Source: Candidatus Frankia alpina | GTDB taxonomy: Bacteria > Actinomycetota > Actinomycetes > Frankiales > Frankiaceae | Reading direction: 5' to 3' | Assembly: GCF_902806485.1 (NCBI RefSeq) | Contig: NZ_CADCWT010000028.1 | Coordinates: forward strand, 1-32,800 | DNA: 32,800 nt | Shown: positions 7,104-14,807 of the stretch, piece after piece | Numbering within the stretch: the stretch's first letter is position 1 | Layout of the letters: every line of letters begins with the position of its first letter | Program-made: the position numbers and the translations under genes | Notes under the pieces: generated by a model | Seen by the model: only the letters and a program-made list of their open reading frames with translations | Databases searched by the model: none | Told to the model about the DNA's origin: nothing

Positions 7104-8996
7104 ATGGTCTCGACCTCTCGTTGCCGACCGTCCCCTCCGGTCGGCCGTTCGGTCCCCCCGTCCCATCGACCTCGTGGCGCACCCGGCCGATCCGGCCCCG
7201 GCCATCGCCCGGCCCGCCGGCCGGTTCGAACCGGCGCCCGGCTGGGTCTGGTCTCGGTGTTCGTCCTCGGGCTGCTGCAGGCGGTCACCCCGCTGGCGCA
7301 GGCGGCGGGGGAGACGCCGAGCTCCCAGCCGTCCCCGACGTTGCCGAGCGCGGCCTCGCCGAGCGCCACCCCGGCGGCCTCGACCGAGCCCGCAAGCACC
7401 GCCGCCCAGCCCGGGGTCCCGATCTCCACGATGACTCCGCAGGCCGGCAGCCGGATCACGCTGGTCCTGTTCGACGAGGACATCGTGCTCGTCGGCGGGC
7501 GTGACTTCGCCGCCGGCGACGAAGTCACCGTCGCAGCCGAGACCATCAGCCTGGGCGCCAGCGCGCTGACCAAGACGGATGGCGACGGCCGTTTCATCCT
7601 GGGTTTCCGGGTCCCGGCGGACTTCAAGGGCACGGTCAACGTCAAGGCGACCCAGGGCGCCGCCGCCGCCGGCACCCTCGACGTGATCGGCCCCGAGGCG
7701 GCCGCGCAGGAGTTCAAGACCGCGCCGGCACTGCCCGACCTGCCCGTGCAGCGCTCCGCCGGTACCGCCGGTACCGCAACGTCGACCGCGTCGCCGAGCC
7801 CGGCCGCCGTGGGGTCGCCGACGCCAGGCGCCTCGTCGCAGCAGTCGCCCACCGTCGGCGTCACCGCGTCGCCCGGCACGCTTCCCAGCCCCGCATCGTC
7901 CGCTGCTGCGGGCAGCCGCGGCCACCGGCTATTCGGCTCCGCCTCGCCGTCCGCCGCCCTGCCGGCGACTGCCCTGCCGGCGACCACTGTGCCGGCCGCC
8001 TCGCCGTCGGTCACCGGGCTGCCGGCGGTCCCGTCCGCCGACCCGACCAGCACGACCGGCGCCCCCGCCCCGGCGGCCGGCGGCGCGTCGGACATCGACG
8101 CCGGCGGGGCCAAGTCGGGCCTGCCCTGGCTGTCCGGGTTCCAGTCGCACCAGCTCGCGCAGCTCACGGATTTCGGCAACTGGCGGGGGCGGCCCAACGA
8201 CCTCGTCCACGTCTATACCGACCGCACCTCGGGTTGGGGCGGGCTCGTGCAGCCGAGCTGGCCGGTTGACCTGTTCAAGGGTTTCGCCGGCAAGCTGCTG
8301 ATCAGCGAGCCGACCTACCCCAAGGGGCAGGGCGACAACGGCGCCTGCGCCCGTGGTGAGTACGACAACGAGTGGAAGAAGCTGGGCAGCTTCCTGGTCG
8401 AGCACGGCCGGGGCGACTCCATCGTCCGGATCGGCTGGGAGTTCAACGGCACGTTCATGTACTGGCATACCGATGCCGACCCGGCGACGTTCCGCACCTG
8501 CTTCCAGAAGATCTCGGCGGCCATCAAGTCCACCGACCCGCAGGTGAAGATCGACTGGACGTTCAACGCGCACAACTCGCCGGTGCCCACCGGCAACAGC
8601 CCGTGGGGCGCCTACCCCGGCGACCAGTACGTCGACTACGTCGGCATCGACGCCTACGACCACTTCCCGCCGTCGAAGGACGACGCGACGTGGAACAAGC
8701 AGTGCGAGGACGTCAACGGGCTGTGCTACGTGATCCGGTTCGCCCGGGAGCACGGCAAGAAGGTCGGGGTCGGTGAGTGGGGTGTGGCCTCCTGCAGCGG
8801 TGACGGTGGCGGCGACAACCCGTTCTACATCCAGAAGATGTTCGAGACGTTCAAGGCGGCCGGCGATGTGATGGGCTACGACGCCTACTTTAGCGACCCC
8901 ACTCCCGGGAACGTCTGCTCGACGATCACGAACGGCGGGCAGAACCCGAAGGCCGCCGCCGTGTACAAGAAGCTGTTCGGTACCGGATCGAGCTGA
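7104..8996 (+). CDS. Secreted GH26-like glycoside hydrolase (beta-mannanase/glucanase type)
   Basis: The protein is exported: an Arg/Pro-rich n-region is followed by a hydrophobic core GLVSVFVLGLLQAV and an AQA cleavage-like site. A small beta-sandwich domain (residues ~110-196) follows, then a Ser/Thr/Pro/Ala linker (~200-330) and a C-terminal TIM-barrel-like catalytic domain (~336-630). Within it, Glu446 in RIGWEFNG fits the acid/base position and Glu558 in VGVGEWGV the nucleophile of clan GH-A enzymes; the WEFNG context is most like GH26. The likely substrate is a beta-linked polysaccharide such as mannan or mixed glucan, outside the cell. ATG 7104 is preferred over 7032, which only lengthens the n-region, but neither has a strong ribosome site. 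The gene stands alone and ends in a strong terminator. Confidence 0.75.
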   Translation: MVSTSRCRPSPPVGRSVPPSHRPRGAPGRSGPGHRPARRPVRTGARLGLVSVFVLGLLQAVTPLAQAAGETPSSQPSPTLPSAASPSATPAASTEPASTAAQPGVPISTMTPQAGSRITLVLFDEDIVLVGGRDFAAGDEVTVAAETISLGASALTKTDGDGRFILGFRVPADFKGTVNVKATQGAAAAGTLDVIGPEAAAQEFKTAPALPDLPVQRSAGTAGTATSTASPSPAAVGSPTPGASSQQSPTVGVTASPGTLPSPASSAAAGSRGHRLFGSASPSAALPATALPATTVPAASPSVTGLPAVPSADPTSTTGAPAPAAGGASDIDAGGAKSGLPWLSGFQSHQLAQLTDFGNWRGRPNDLVHVYTDRTSGWGGLVQPSWPVDLFKGFAGKLLISEPTYPKGQGDNGACARGEYDNEWKKLGSFLVEHGRGDSIVRIGWEFNGTFMYWHTDADPATFRTCFQKISAAIKSTDPQVKIDWTFNAHNSPVPTGNSPWGAYPGDQYVDYVGIDAYDHFPPSKDDATWNKQCEDVNGLCYVIRFAREHGKKVGVGEWGVASCSGDGGGDNPFYIQKMFETFKAAGDVMGYDAYFSDPTPGNVCSTITNGGQNPKAAAVYKKLFGTGSS

Positions 8997-9028
8997 CCGG
9001 GCGCCGGATGGCGGGCCAGCGGTAGGTC

Positions 9029-9064
9029 GCCGGGCCGGGGCGGAGAGATCCGTCCCGGCCCGGC
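9029..9064 (+). terminator. Intrinsic-type terminator after the GH26 gene
   Basis: A 16-bp stem, 9029-9044 with 9049-9064, has one G-T pair and a gaga loop. It lies 32 bp after the glycosidase stop. The following sequence has few Ts, as is common for actinobacterial terminators. Confidence 0.8.
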
Positions 9065-9149
9065 GTCGTTGCCTCGGCGCCGTCCGTGGCCGGGACTCGC
9101 GGGACACACCCGGTCCGCACCGCCCAGCGCCAGGGGTTGCTCAGTGGTT

Positions 9150-9540
9150 GGCGCTGGAAGTCCTTCGGGGTGGTCATGTCGATGGTGATCAGGAACTTCT
9201 TGAATTCGGCGGCGCGGCGCCTGCGGTGTTTCTCGCCGATGACGGTCCCATCGGCGATGTTGAAGGCGGTGACCGGCGGGTTACGATAAGGGCCGACGAC
9301 CTTCTCGGCGAACGGCGGGTCGGTGGACAACTTGAAGGTATCGGTCAGGTGCGGTTCAACGCCGAAATCCCGCCAGCTATCGGCCGATGGTCGACTTCGA
9401 CAAGCCGGACTTCTTCGCCAGCGGAGCCCGCGACCAGTGCGTCGCATTTCCCGGAGTCGCCTCCAGCGTGGACACCAGCACCTCGTCCGTCAGCACCAAC
9501 TCGGCCTTCGGCTGTGCTGTCCTCGCCGCAGACCGACCAT
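9150..9540 (-). pseudogene. Degraded IS630-family transposase
   Basis: Read on the minus strand, two frames together give IS630 landmarks. The first is LVSTLEATPGNATHWSR...KKSGLSKSTIGR, the N-terminal HTH part. After a one-base frameshift near 9379 comes SWRDFGVEPHLTDTFKLSTD, then IADGTVIGEKH and FKKFLITIDMTTPKD. The stretch that should hold the first catalytic Asp (usually VDEKSQ) is deleted between YRNPP and VTAFNIADG, and the C-terminal third with the remaining catalytic acids is gone. The gene is therefore dead. Its truncated end runs into agtggttggcgctgga (9143-9158), nearly identical to the end of the MITE-like element 1.4 kb away. It is listed because it explains why this interval lacks an intact gene. 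Confidence 0.75.
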
Positions 9541-9599
9541 ATTTAATCAGCGGACTTTGAACGCGGGACACTAGGTTGAGGCGATGAGACCGGCACCGG

Positions 9600-10211
9600 T
9601 CAGCGTCCGCGAGTGCTCTTGGCTTTTGCTCGTGCGAGCGTCTCCGCCACGGTGGTGCAGGTGATCCGGACAACGGAGTGCAGGTCGGCGCCCGTCGTGC
9701 CGGCACGGCTCAGCACCGCCAGCGACTGATTGACCGCGAAGACGTACGTGGCCAGGTCATCCAGCGCTTTCGCGTCGAGCTCAGGGATCGACAGCGCCGC
9801 ACGTACGCGCTCGCGCTGCTTGTCGAGCAGAGCCCGCACCCGGGTACGGCTGTCCGCGTTCAGGGTCGGCGACTGCGAGGCCGACTGCGCGAGGAGGCAT
9901 CCGCCCGGTACCGCCGGGTCGGCGATGCGGTCCAGCGCGACACCGAAGAACGCCTCCACCGCGCGCGCCGGATTGTCCGGATACGCGGCGAGCGCCCGCT
10001 CGTACTGAGCGCCGTAGATCGAGGCGTAGCGGTCGAGGCACGTGCGGAACAAGGCGTCCTTGCTGCCAAAGGCTCCGTAGAGCGACCCCCGGCCAAGCCC
10101 GGTGGCGGTGCCGAGTAGATCCAGCGAGGCATCTGCGTACCCCTGCTGCCAGAACACCCGCATCGCCCGGTCCAGCGCCGCATCGACATCGAACTGCTTG
10201 CGGCCCGACAC
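9600..10211 (-). CDS. TetR/AcrR-family transcriptional repressor
   Basis: A 203-residue protein with an N-terminal TetR helix-turn-helix: residues ~10-55 read ALDRAMRVFWQQGYADASLD, then LGTATGLGRGSLYGAFGSKD and LFRTCLDRY. The C-terminal ligand domain is diverged, as usual, so the inducer cannot be predicted. The GTG start at 10211 is fixed by a strong ribosome site, GGGAGG, 6 nt upstream. Its leader holds a promoter overlapped by repeated gatcggtcaaa motifs, which suggests autoregulation. The usual divergently transcribed target gene is absent: that side now holds a MITE-like insertion and non-coding debris, so the original target may have been lost. Confidence 0.88.
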   Translation of the reverse strand: MSGRKQFDVDAALDRAMRVFWQQGYADASLDLLGTATGLGRGSLYGAFGSKDALFRTCLDRYASIYGAQYERALAAYPDNPARAVEAFFGVALDRIADPAVPGGCLLAQSASQSPTLNADSRTRVRALLDKQRERVRAALSIPELDAKALDDLATYVFAVNQSLAVLSRAGTTGADLHSVVRITCTTVAETLARAKAKSTRGR

Positions 10212-10232
10212 GCCGCACCTCCCGTGTCCCGT

Positions 10233-10304
10233 GGTCACCTGTGACCTTATCAACATCCTGGATCGATCGGTCAAATATTGGTTATATTGAATTGATCGGT
10301 CAAA
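10233..10304 (-). promoter_or_regulatory. TetR gene promoter with candidate operators
   Basis: On the minus strand TTGACC (10274-10269), a 16-bp spacer and TGATAA (10252-10247) make a good promoter placing transcription about 30 nt before the TetR start. The motif gatcggtcaaa occurs at 10265-10275, over the -35, and again at 10294-10304, where it sits in the near-palindrome ttgatcggtcaa (10292-10303). A second palindrome, ggtcac-ct-gtgacc, lies at 10233-10246 between promoter and start codon. These are candidate binding sites for the repressor itself. Confidence 0.55.
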
Positions 10305-10534
10305 GACGGCTACGGTGAGCGACGTGGTCTCCGGCTGCGAGAGGAAGCGCCGTCGTGTTCGATTCCGGAACGCAGGGCGGATCTGCTCTCGACGGACTTT
10401 CTCGCCGCGTACGCTGGCACGGATCGTTCCGACCCTGGCCCTGGGGCTCCTCGACCAGGCGGTCAACCAGGACGTCGCGGCCTTGATCCTCGATCCTCGC
10501 GATCGCCGTCGTCGCGGTGACCCTCGCGACCGCG

Positions 10535-10695
10535 CTAAGTGGTTAGCGCTGGAGGTTCGTCGGGGGTTGGTACATCGCCGGGTTGAGAGGTCCGGTGGTC
10601 AGGTGTGGTCACCTGTGGTCAGGTGAGGTTGGTGGTGGCGAGGCGGGCGGCCACGCCAACGCCTGGATCGTCCGGCGGGTGCGCTAACCACTGAG
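10535..10695. mobile_element. MITE-like non-autonomous element, 161 bp
   Basis: The ends carry a perfect 12-bp terminal inverted repeat: agtggttagcgc at 10538-10549 and gcgctaaccact at 10681-10692. The match extends to 14 of 15 over 10535-10549 and 10681-10695. The left end is itself a hairpin, gcgctaa-gtgg-ttagcgc (10532-10549). The interior (10590-10630) has repeats of gtggtcaggt and no coding potential. The left end resembles 9140-9168 beside the dead IS630 transposase, so an IS630-type enzyme may have mobilised it. No clear target-site duplication is seen. Confidence 0.6.
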
Positions 10696-10769
10696 TTGCA
10701 GGTCGGCTGATCGTCGATGACCTCAGGGTGACGGCCGAATGTCGGCTGGCTGACGGTTGTCGTTGTCTG

Positions 10770-10797
10770 TTGTCAGAAGCCCTCGGGCAGGTACCGT
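10770..10797 (+). promoter_or_regulatory. Candidate promoter of the Ter-type biosynthetic operon
   Basis: TTGTCA at 10770-10775, a 16-bp spacer and TACCGT at 10792-10797 fit a housekeeping-type actinobacterial promoter. It would give a leader of about 100 nt before the TTG start at 10904. Nothing else in the interval fits better, but the match is only moderate. Confidence 0.35.
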
Positions 10798-10903
10798 CAC
10801 CCGAAAGGCGACGTTTGACGATCTTGTCGGTCCGGTCGCGGCGCATACCGAACCGGGGACCTTGGTCGAGCGACGCCGCCGCCTTTGACGAGGGGAACGT
10901 CGC

Positions 10904-12112
10904 TTGCGCCACTTCGCCTTCCTCGACACGGAGACGATCGAGGCCCTGTTTCACCGGCCGCCGGAGGAGATCGCCATCGACGGGGACCGCCGGCTGCTGG
11001 CCACCGCGCTCGGCGCGACGCTGTATGCACCGGGCACGCGGCCCCAGCTGGCGTCCGACGTGCGCCGGCAGACCGCGGCCGGGGCGAACTCGATGGTGCT
11101 CTGCCTCGAGGATTCGATCGCCGACACCGAGGTGGCCGCGGCCGAGGCCAACGTGGTCGCGGCGCTGCGTTTGCTCGCCGACGACCCGCCGCGTTCCGGC
11201 GAGGGCATGCCGCTGTTGTTCGTCCGGGTGCGCGCCGTCGGGCAGATCCCCGACCTGATCGCGCGACTAGGTGCGGCCGGCGCCCGCTGCCTGGCGGGCT
11301 TCGTCCTGCCCAAGTTCGCCGAGGATGGCGGCGAGGCGGCGCTGGAAGCGGTGCTGCGGGTGTCCGACATCATCGGCCGATCGCTGTGGGCCATGCCGGT
11401 GCTCGAAAGTCCCCCGGTGATCAATCGGGAGACCCGCGTCGAGGCGCTCATGGCCGTGCGGCGACTGGTCGACAAGCACGCCGAACAGGTGCTCGCGATC
11501 CGGCTCGGCGCCACCGACCTGTGCGGGCTGTTCGGGTTGCGCCGCGGCCGCGACCTGACGATCTACGACATCGCCGTGGTCCGCGACTGCATCGCCGACA
11601 TCGTGAACATCTGCGCCCGCGGCGGCGACCACATCGTCACCGGCCCAGTGTGGGAGTACTTCGCCCAGCCGGAGCGGCTGTTCGTCAGCTCGCTGCGGGT
11701 AACCCCGTTCGAGCAGGCCGACCTGGCCGACGGCAGCCAGGAGGCGATCCGGATGCGCAGTGCACTGGTCTCGGCCGACCTCGACCGCCTGATCCGGGAG
11801 GTCGTCCTGGACCGGGCTAACGGGCTGATCGGCAAGACTGTGATCCATCCCAGCCACATCCCGGCCGTGCACGCGCTGCACGTCGTCAGCCAGGAGGAGT
11901 TCACCGACGCCGAGGCGATCCTCGCCGGGGACGCCGGCGGGGTCCGTGCGAGCAGCTACGCGAACAAGATGAACGAGCTGCGCCCGCACCGAGCCTGGGC
12001 CGAGGCGGTGCTGCGTCGGGCCAGGGCGTTCGGGGTCCTACGCGAGGGCGACACCTTCGTCGAGGTGCTGGCGGCGACCCATGGCCACGGTCGGGTGGAG
12101 ACCGCCCGATGA
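10904..12112 (+). CDS. HpcH/HpaI (CitE-like) aldolase/lyase of a Ter-type module
   Basis: A 402-residue protein of the HpcH/HpaI aldolase, citrate-lyase-beta-like superfamily. Visible motifs are GANSMVLCLEDSIAD near residue 60-75, FVLPKFAEDGG, PVLESPPVINRET with the expected metal-site Glu, and GATDLCGLFGLRRGRD. Family members make or break carbon-carbon bonds at an acyl or keto acid with a divalent metal. The TTG start is supported by AGGGGA at 10891-10896, 7 nt away. It opens a four-gene operon and overlaps the next gene by ATGA. The neighbours (PRTase-TRSP, StiP/PELOTA, HAD) identify it as the aldolase of the predicted nucleoside-metabolite pathway found with tellurite-resistance genes. 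The true substrate is unknown. An ordinary citrate lyase is unlikely because alpha and gamma subunits are absent. Confidence 0.85.
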   Translation: MRHFAFLDTETIEALFHRPPEEIAIDGDRRLLATALGATLYAPGTRPQLASDVRRQTAAGANSMVLCLEDSIADTEVAAAEANVVAALRLLADDPPRSGEGMPLLFVRVRAVGQIPDLIARLGAAGARCLAGFVLPKFAEDGGEAALEAVLRVSDIIGRSLWAMPVLESPPVINRETRVEALMAVRRLVDKHAEQVLAIRLGATDLCGLFGLRRGRDLTIYDIAVVRDCIADIVNICARGGDHIVTGPVWEYFAQPERLFVSSLRVTPFEQADLADGSQEAIRMRSALVSADLDRLIREVVLDRANGLIGKTVIHPSHIPAVHALHVVSQEEFTDAEAILAGDAGGVRASSYANKMNELRPHRAWAEAVLRRARAFGVLREGDTFVEVLAATHGHGRVETAR

Positions 12113-13542
12113 CCATGCCCACGACGACGTCGTCGGTGCCCGCGGCCCCGGGCTGGCTGTGGGTGGAGCTGGGGCTCGCCGTCGAGGTGAGCGCGGACGT
12201 GCGCGGCGGTGGCCTGGACGCGCTGGTGGGGCTGGCCCTGCGCCGCAACCCACGCCGGGCTCACCTGCTGGTCAGCCGGGTGCTCGGCAAACACCTGCCG
12301 GTCGCGCCGGGCGCGGGCCTGGCCGCCGGGGCGGACCTCGCAGCCCAGGTCCGGGCCCTACCCGACTTCCCCACCGCCGACGAAGCCGCCGACGGTGCCC
12401 GGACAGGGCCGCTCGTCATCGGTTACTGCGAGACGGCGACGGCGCTCGGCCACGTCGTCGCCGACGGGCTGGCGGGCAGCCATTACCTGCACACCACTCG
12501 GCGGGACCTGCCCGGGGTGCCGCCGGTGCTGGAGTTCACCGAGTCGCACTCGCACGCCTCCCACCACTGGCTGGTCCCACAGGATCCGGCGGTCCTGCGC
12601 GGCGACGAGCCGATCGTGCTGGTCGACGACGAACTGTCCACCGGACGGACCGCCCTCGGCACCATCCGCATCCTGCACGCTCACGTCCCCCGCTCGCGCT
12701 ACGTGGTGGCGACCCTCGTCGACGCCCGCCCGGCCGCCGCGCGCACCGCGTTCGCCGACCTCGCCGCCGAACTCGGCGTCCGGATCGACGTCGTCGCCCT
12801 GATCGCGGCCACTGTCACGGTGCCGCCCGAGATCGCCGACCGGGCGGCGAGTATCCGCGCCCGCTTCTCCGCGTCCGTGCCGTCTGCCGAGAAGCTCCCG
12901 TCTGCCGAGAAGTCCCGGCCCGCCGCGGCCGGCCATCCGGTCCGGTGGCTGACCGCCGACTGGCCGGCGGACCTGCCCGAGGGCGGCCGGTACGGCTGGT
13001 CGCCGGCCCACCGGCGCCGGCTCGACGACGTCCTGGCGCCGGTCGCCGCCGCCGTGCGCGCGGCACTGACTCGACCGGGCGGCCGCACACTCGTTCTGGG
13101 GACGGAGGAATTGATGTACACCCCGATGCGGATCGCGGACACGCTCGCCGCCGGCGGCTCCGGCGAGGTCCGTTACCAGTCGACGACCCGCTCGCCGGTC
13201 CATCCCGTCGATGTCGAGGGCTACGCCATCCGGACGGCGCTCACCTTCCCAGCGCCGGACGACCCGAGCCGGGTCAGCCACGTCTACAACGTCCGTCCCG
13301 GCGCCTACGATGACATCGTCCTGATCGTCGACTCCGGCGCGGACGCGGCCTCGCCCGCCGCGGTCGCGGACCCGGCGGGGCTCGTCGCCGAGCTGCGCCG
13401 CTGCGCCCCGGTCGCCGTGCTCACCCTGCCCGCCTACCGGCCGGCCTCCCGATCCGCCGGACCACCACCGGACGCCGCCGCCGCGCTGGCCCTGCCGGAG
13501 GGGGTCCTGCCGGAGCGGGCCCTGTCGGAGCGGGCCCGATGA
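12109..13542 (+). CDS. Phosphoribosyltransferase with C-terminal TRSP domain
   Basis: This 477-residue protein has two parts. The N-terminal half is a type I phosphoribosyltransferase fold with a PRPP-binding loop VLVDDELSTGRTA at about residues 170-182. The C-terminal half carries the motif TTRSPVHP near residue 359, which gives the TRSP domain its name, followed by YNVRPGAYDDIVLIVDSG. In Ter-associated loci this protein is predicted to attach a ribose phosphate to an unidentified base-like acceptor. The gene starts inside the stop of the aldolase gene (ATGA) and ends inside the start of the next, so expression is translationally coupled. The last residues are an in-frame triplicated 15-bp repeat (13492-13536), and another 15-bp unit is duplicated at 12880-12912; neither touches the motifs. 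Confidence 0.85.
   Translation: MTMPTTTSSVPAAPGWLWVELGLAVEVSADVRGGGLDALVGLALRRNPRRAHLLVSRVLGKHLPVAPGAGLAAGADLAAQVRALPDFPTADEAADGARTGPLVIGYCETATALGHVVADGLAGSHYLHTTRRDLPGVPPVLEFTESHSHASHHWLVPQDPAVLRGDEPIVLVDDELSTGRTALGTIRILHAHVPRSRYVVATLVDARPAAARTAFADLAAELGVRIDVVALIAATVTVPPEIADRAASIRARFSASVPSAEKLPSAEKSRPAAAGHPVRWLTADWPADLPEGGRYGWSPAHRRRLDDVLAPVAAAVRAALTRPGGRTLVLGTEELMYTPMRIADTLAAGGSGEVRYQSTTRSPVHPVDVEGYAIRTALTFPAPDDPSRVSHVYNVRPGAYDDIVLIVDSGADAASPAAVADPAGLVAELRRCAPVAVLTLPAYRPASRSAGPPPDAAAALALPEGVLPERALSERAR
13492..13536 (+). repeat. In-frame 15-bp repeat, three copies, end of the PRTase gene
   Basis: Three degenerate 15-bp units beginning ctg(c/t)cggag (13492, 13507, 13522) encode LPEGV, LPERA and LSERA just before the stop codon. 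Being a multiple of three, copy number can change without breaking the frame. Confidence 0.85.
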
Positions 13543-14807
13543 GCGCCTCGGGTTCCGGGCCGGCTACCCCGGTGGCCGGCCGGGCGGGCGACCGCACCCC
13601 CGCGAGGACGATCGGTTCGGGCTCGTACGACCCGGCCGACGTGACTTTCCTGCTCACCGATCTGAGCGCCGTCGACCTCGAACGGCCCACCGAGGACCGC
13701 GAGGAGGCGATGCAGGCCGGTCGGCACTACTCCGAGGATCTGCCCGTCGAATACCAGCCCGACGCCGGTTACCTGCGTCTCTACCACCAGGCGCTGGAGC
13801 GCTCGGCCCGGCGGGTGGCGCTGGCCACGGGGGTGGTCGCCGAGCTCGTGCGGGTCTCGAAGCCCGAGCCGGTCCTGGTCTCGATCGCCCGGGCCGGGAC
13901 GCCGGTCGGGATCCTGATGCGCCGCTGGTACGGCTGGCGGCACGGCCTGGACACCCCACACCACGCCATCTCCGTGATCAAGGATCGCGGGATGGACATG
14001 AACGCCGTGCGCTACCTGACCGACCGGTTCGACCGCGGGGCGATGCAGTTCGTCGATGGCTGGACCGGCAAGGGGGTGATGACGCGGGTGCTCAGCGACG
14101 CGGTCGCGGGCCTGGGGCTCGACGACACCCTCGCCGTGCTCGCCGACCCGGCGCGCTGCGTGCCGCTGTACGGCACCCGCGACGACTTCCTCATCCCGAG
14201 CGCCTGCCTGAACTCCACGGTCAGCGGGCTGGTCAGCCGGACCGTCCTCAACGCCGAGCACATCGGCCCGGACGACTTCCACGGCGCGAAGTTCTACGGC
14301 GAGCTCGCGCCGCACGACCTGTCCCGCCACTTCATCTCCACGGTCGTCGCGCAGTTCGACGCGGTCGCGGACGAGGTCGCCGAGACCTGGCCGCGGCTGT
14401 GGGCGGCCGACCGGCGGCCGACCTGGGCCGGCTGGGCGGCGGTGGAGCGGATCGCCGCCGCCTACGACATCCCGGATGTGATCATGGTGAAGCCGGGGGT
14501 CGGCGAGACCACCCGGGTGCTGCTGCGCCGCGTGCCGTGGCGCATCCTCGTCGACCCGGACTGCGTCGACGAGCTGGGGCACGTCCTGGCGCTTGCCGCC
14601 GACCGCGGCGTCCCGGTCGAGGAGATGACCGATCTGCCGTTCTCGTGCGTCGGGCTGGTGCGCCCGGTCGGCGCGGCGCCGGTGTTCCACACGCCGAACG
14701 CACGCTGGCGCCCGGATGTCCCGGATGTCCCGGATGTTACTGATCTTCCGAATGCTTCGGGTGTTCCAGATGTCCCGGGCGTTCGGAACATCCCGGACGC
14801 TTCGTGA
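13539..14807 (+). CDS. StiP-family protein with C-terminal PELOTA-type RNA-binding domain
   Basis: This 422-residue protein matches the StiP family (once annotated PRTase_1, now often cysteine protease StiP). Diagnostic stretches are VTFLLTDLSAV near residue 30, YQPDAGYLRLYHQAL, SIARAGTPVGILMRRWYG and FVDGWTGKGVMTRVL in the N-terminal 190 residues. Residues ~300-385 (VIMVKPGVGETTRVLLRR to FSCVGLVRPVG) fit the PELOTA RNA-binding domain found at the end of these proteins in Ter loci. Its activity is not settled: it has been called both a PRTase and a cysteine peptidase. Coupling is tight on both sides (ATGA before, GTGA after). The last ~30 residues are a low-complexity tail of PDV-like repeats built on a 9-bp DNA repeat, which probably arose by slippage and is not part of the fold. 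Confidence 0.82.
   Translation: MSASGSGPATPVAGRAGDRTPARTIGSGSYDPADVTFLLTDLSAVDLERPTEDREEAMQAGRHYSEDLPVEYQPDAGYLRLYHQALERSARRVALATGVVAELVRVSKPEPVLVSIARAGTPVGILMRRWYGWRHGLDTPHHAISVIKDRGMDMNAVRYLTDRFDRGAMQFVDGWTGKGVMTRVLSDAVAGLGLDDTLAVLADPARCVPLYGTRDDFLIPSACLNSTVSGLVSRTVLNAEHIGPDDFHGAKFYGELAPHDLSRHFISTVVAQFDAVADEVAETWPRLWAADRRPTWAGWAAVERIAAAYDIPDVIMVKPGVGETTRVLLRRVPWRILVDPDCVDELGHVLALAADRGVPVEEMTDLPFSCVGLVRPVGAAPVFHTPNARWRPDVPDVPDVTDLPNASGVPDVPGVRNIPDAS
14712..14738 (+). repeat. 9-bp tandem repeat at the 3' end of the StiP gene
   Basis: ccggatgt(c/t) occurs three times in tandem (14712-14720, 14721-14729, 14730-14738), with degenerate copies continuing to about 14800. It encodes a Pro-Asp-Val-rich tail. 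Confidence 0.85.

Larger units (their letters stand above)
10305..10903. other. Gene-free interval between TetR and the Ter-type operon
   Basis: No intact gene is visible on either strand. Just before the MITE (about 10478-10543) one frame reads SILAIAVVAVTLATALSG, which looks like the last membrane segment of a lost transporter, but the frame is closed by a stop right upstream. The rest holds the 161-bp MITE-like element and the promoter region of the downstream operon. Confidence 0.4.

Noticed and set aside
9086..9546. Plus-strand genes between the GH26 and TetR genes
   Set aside because: The minus strand carries recognisable IS630 transposase pieces; the plus frames are their shadows.
10315..10626. 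Divergent target gene of the TetR repressor
   Set aside because: The frame has no recognisable domain, no ribosome site, and runs into the MITE-like element.
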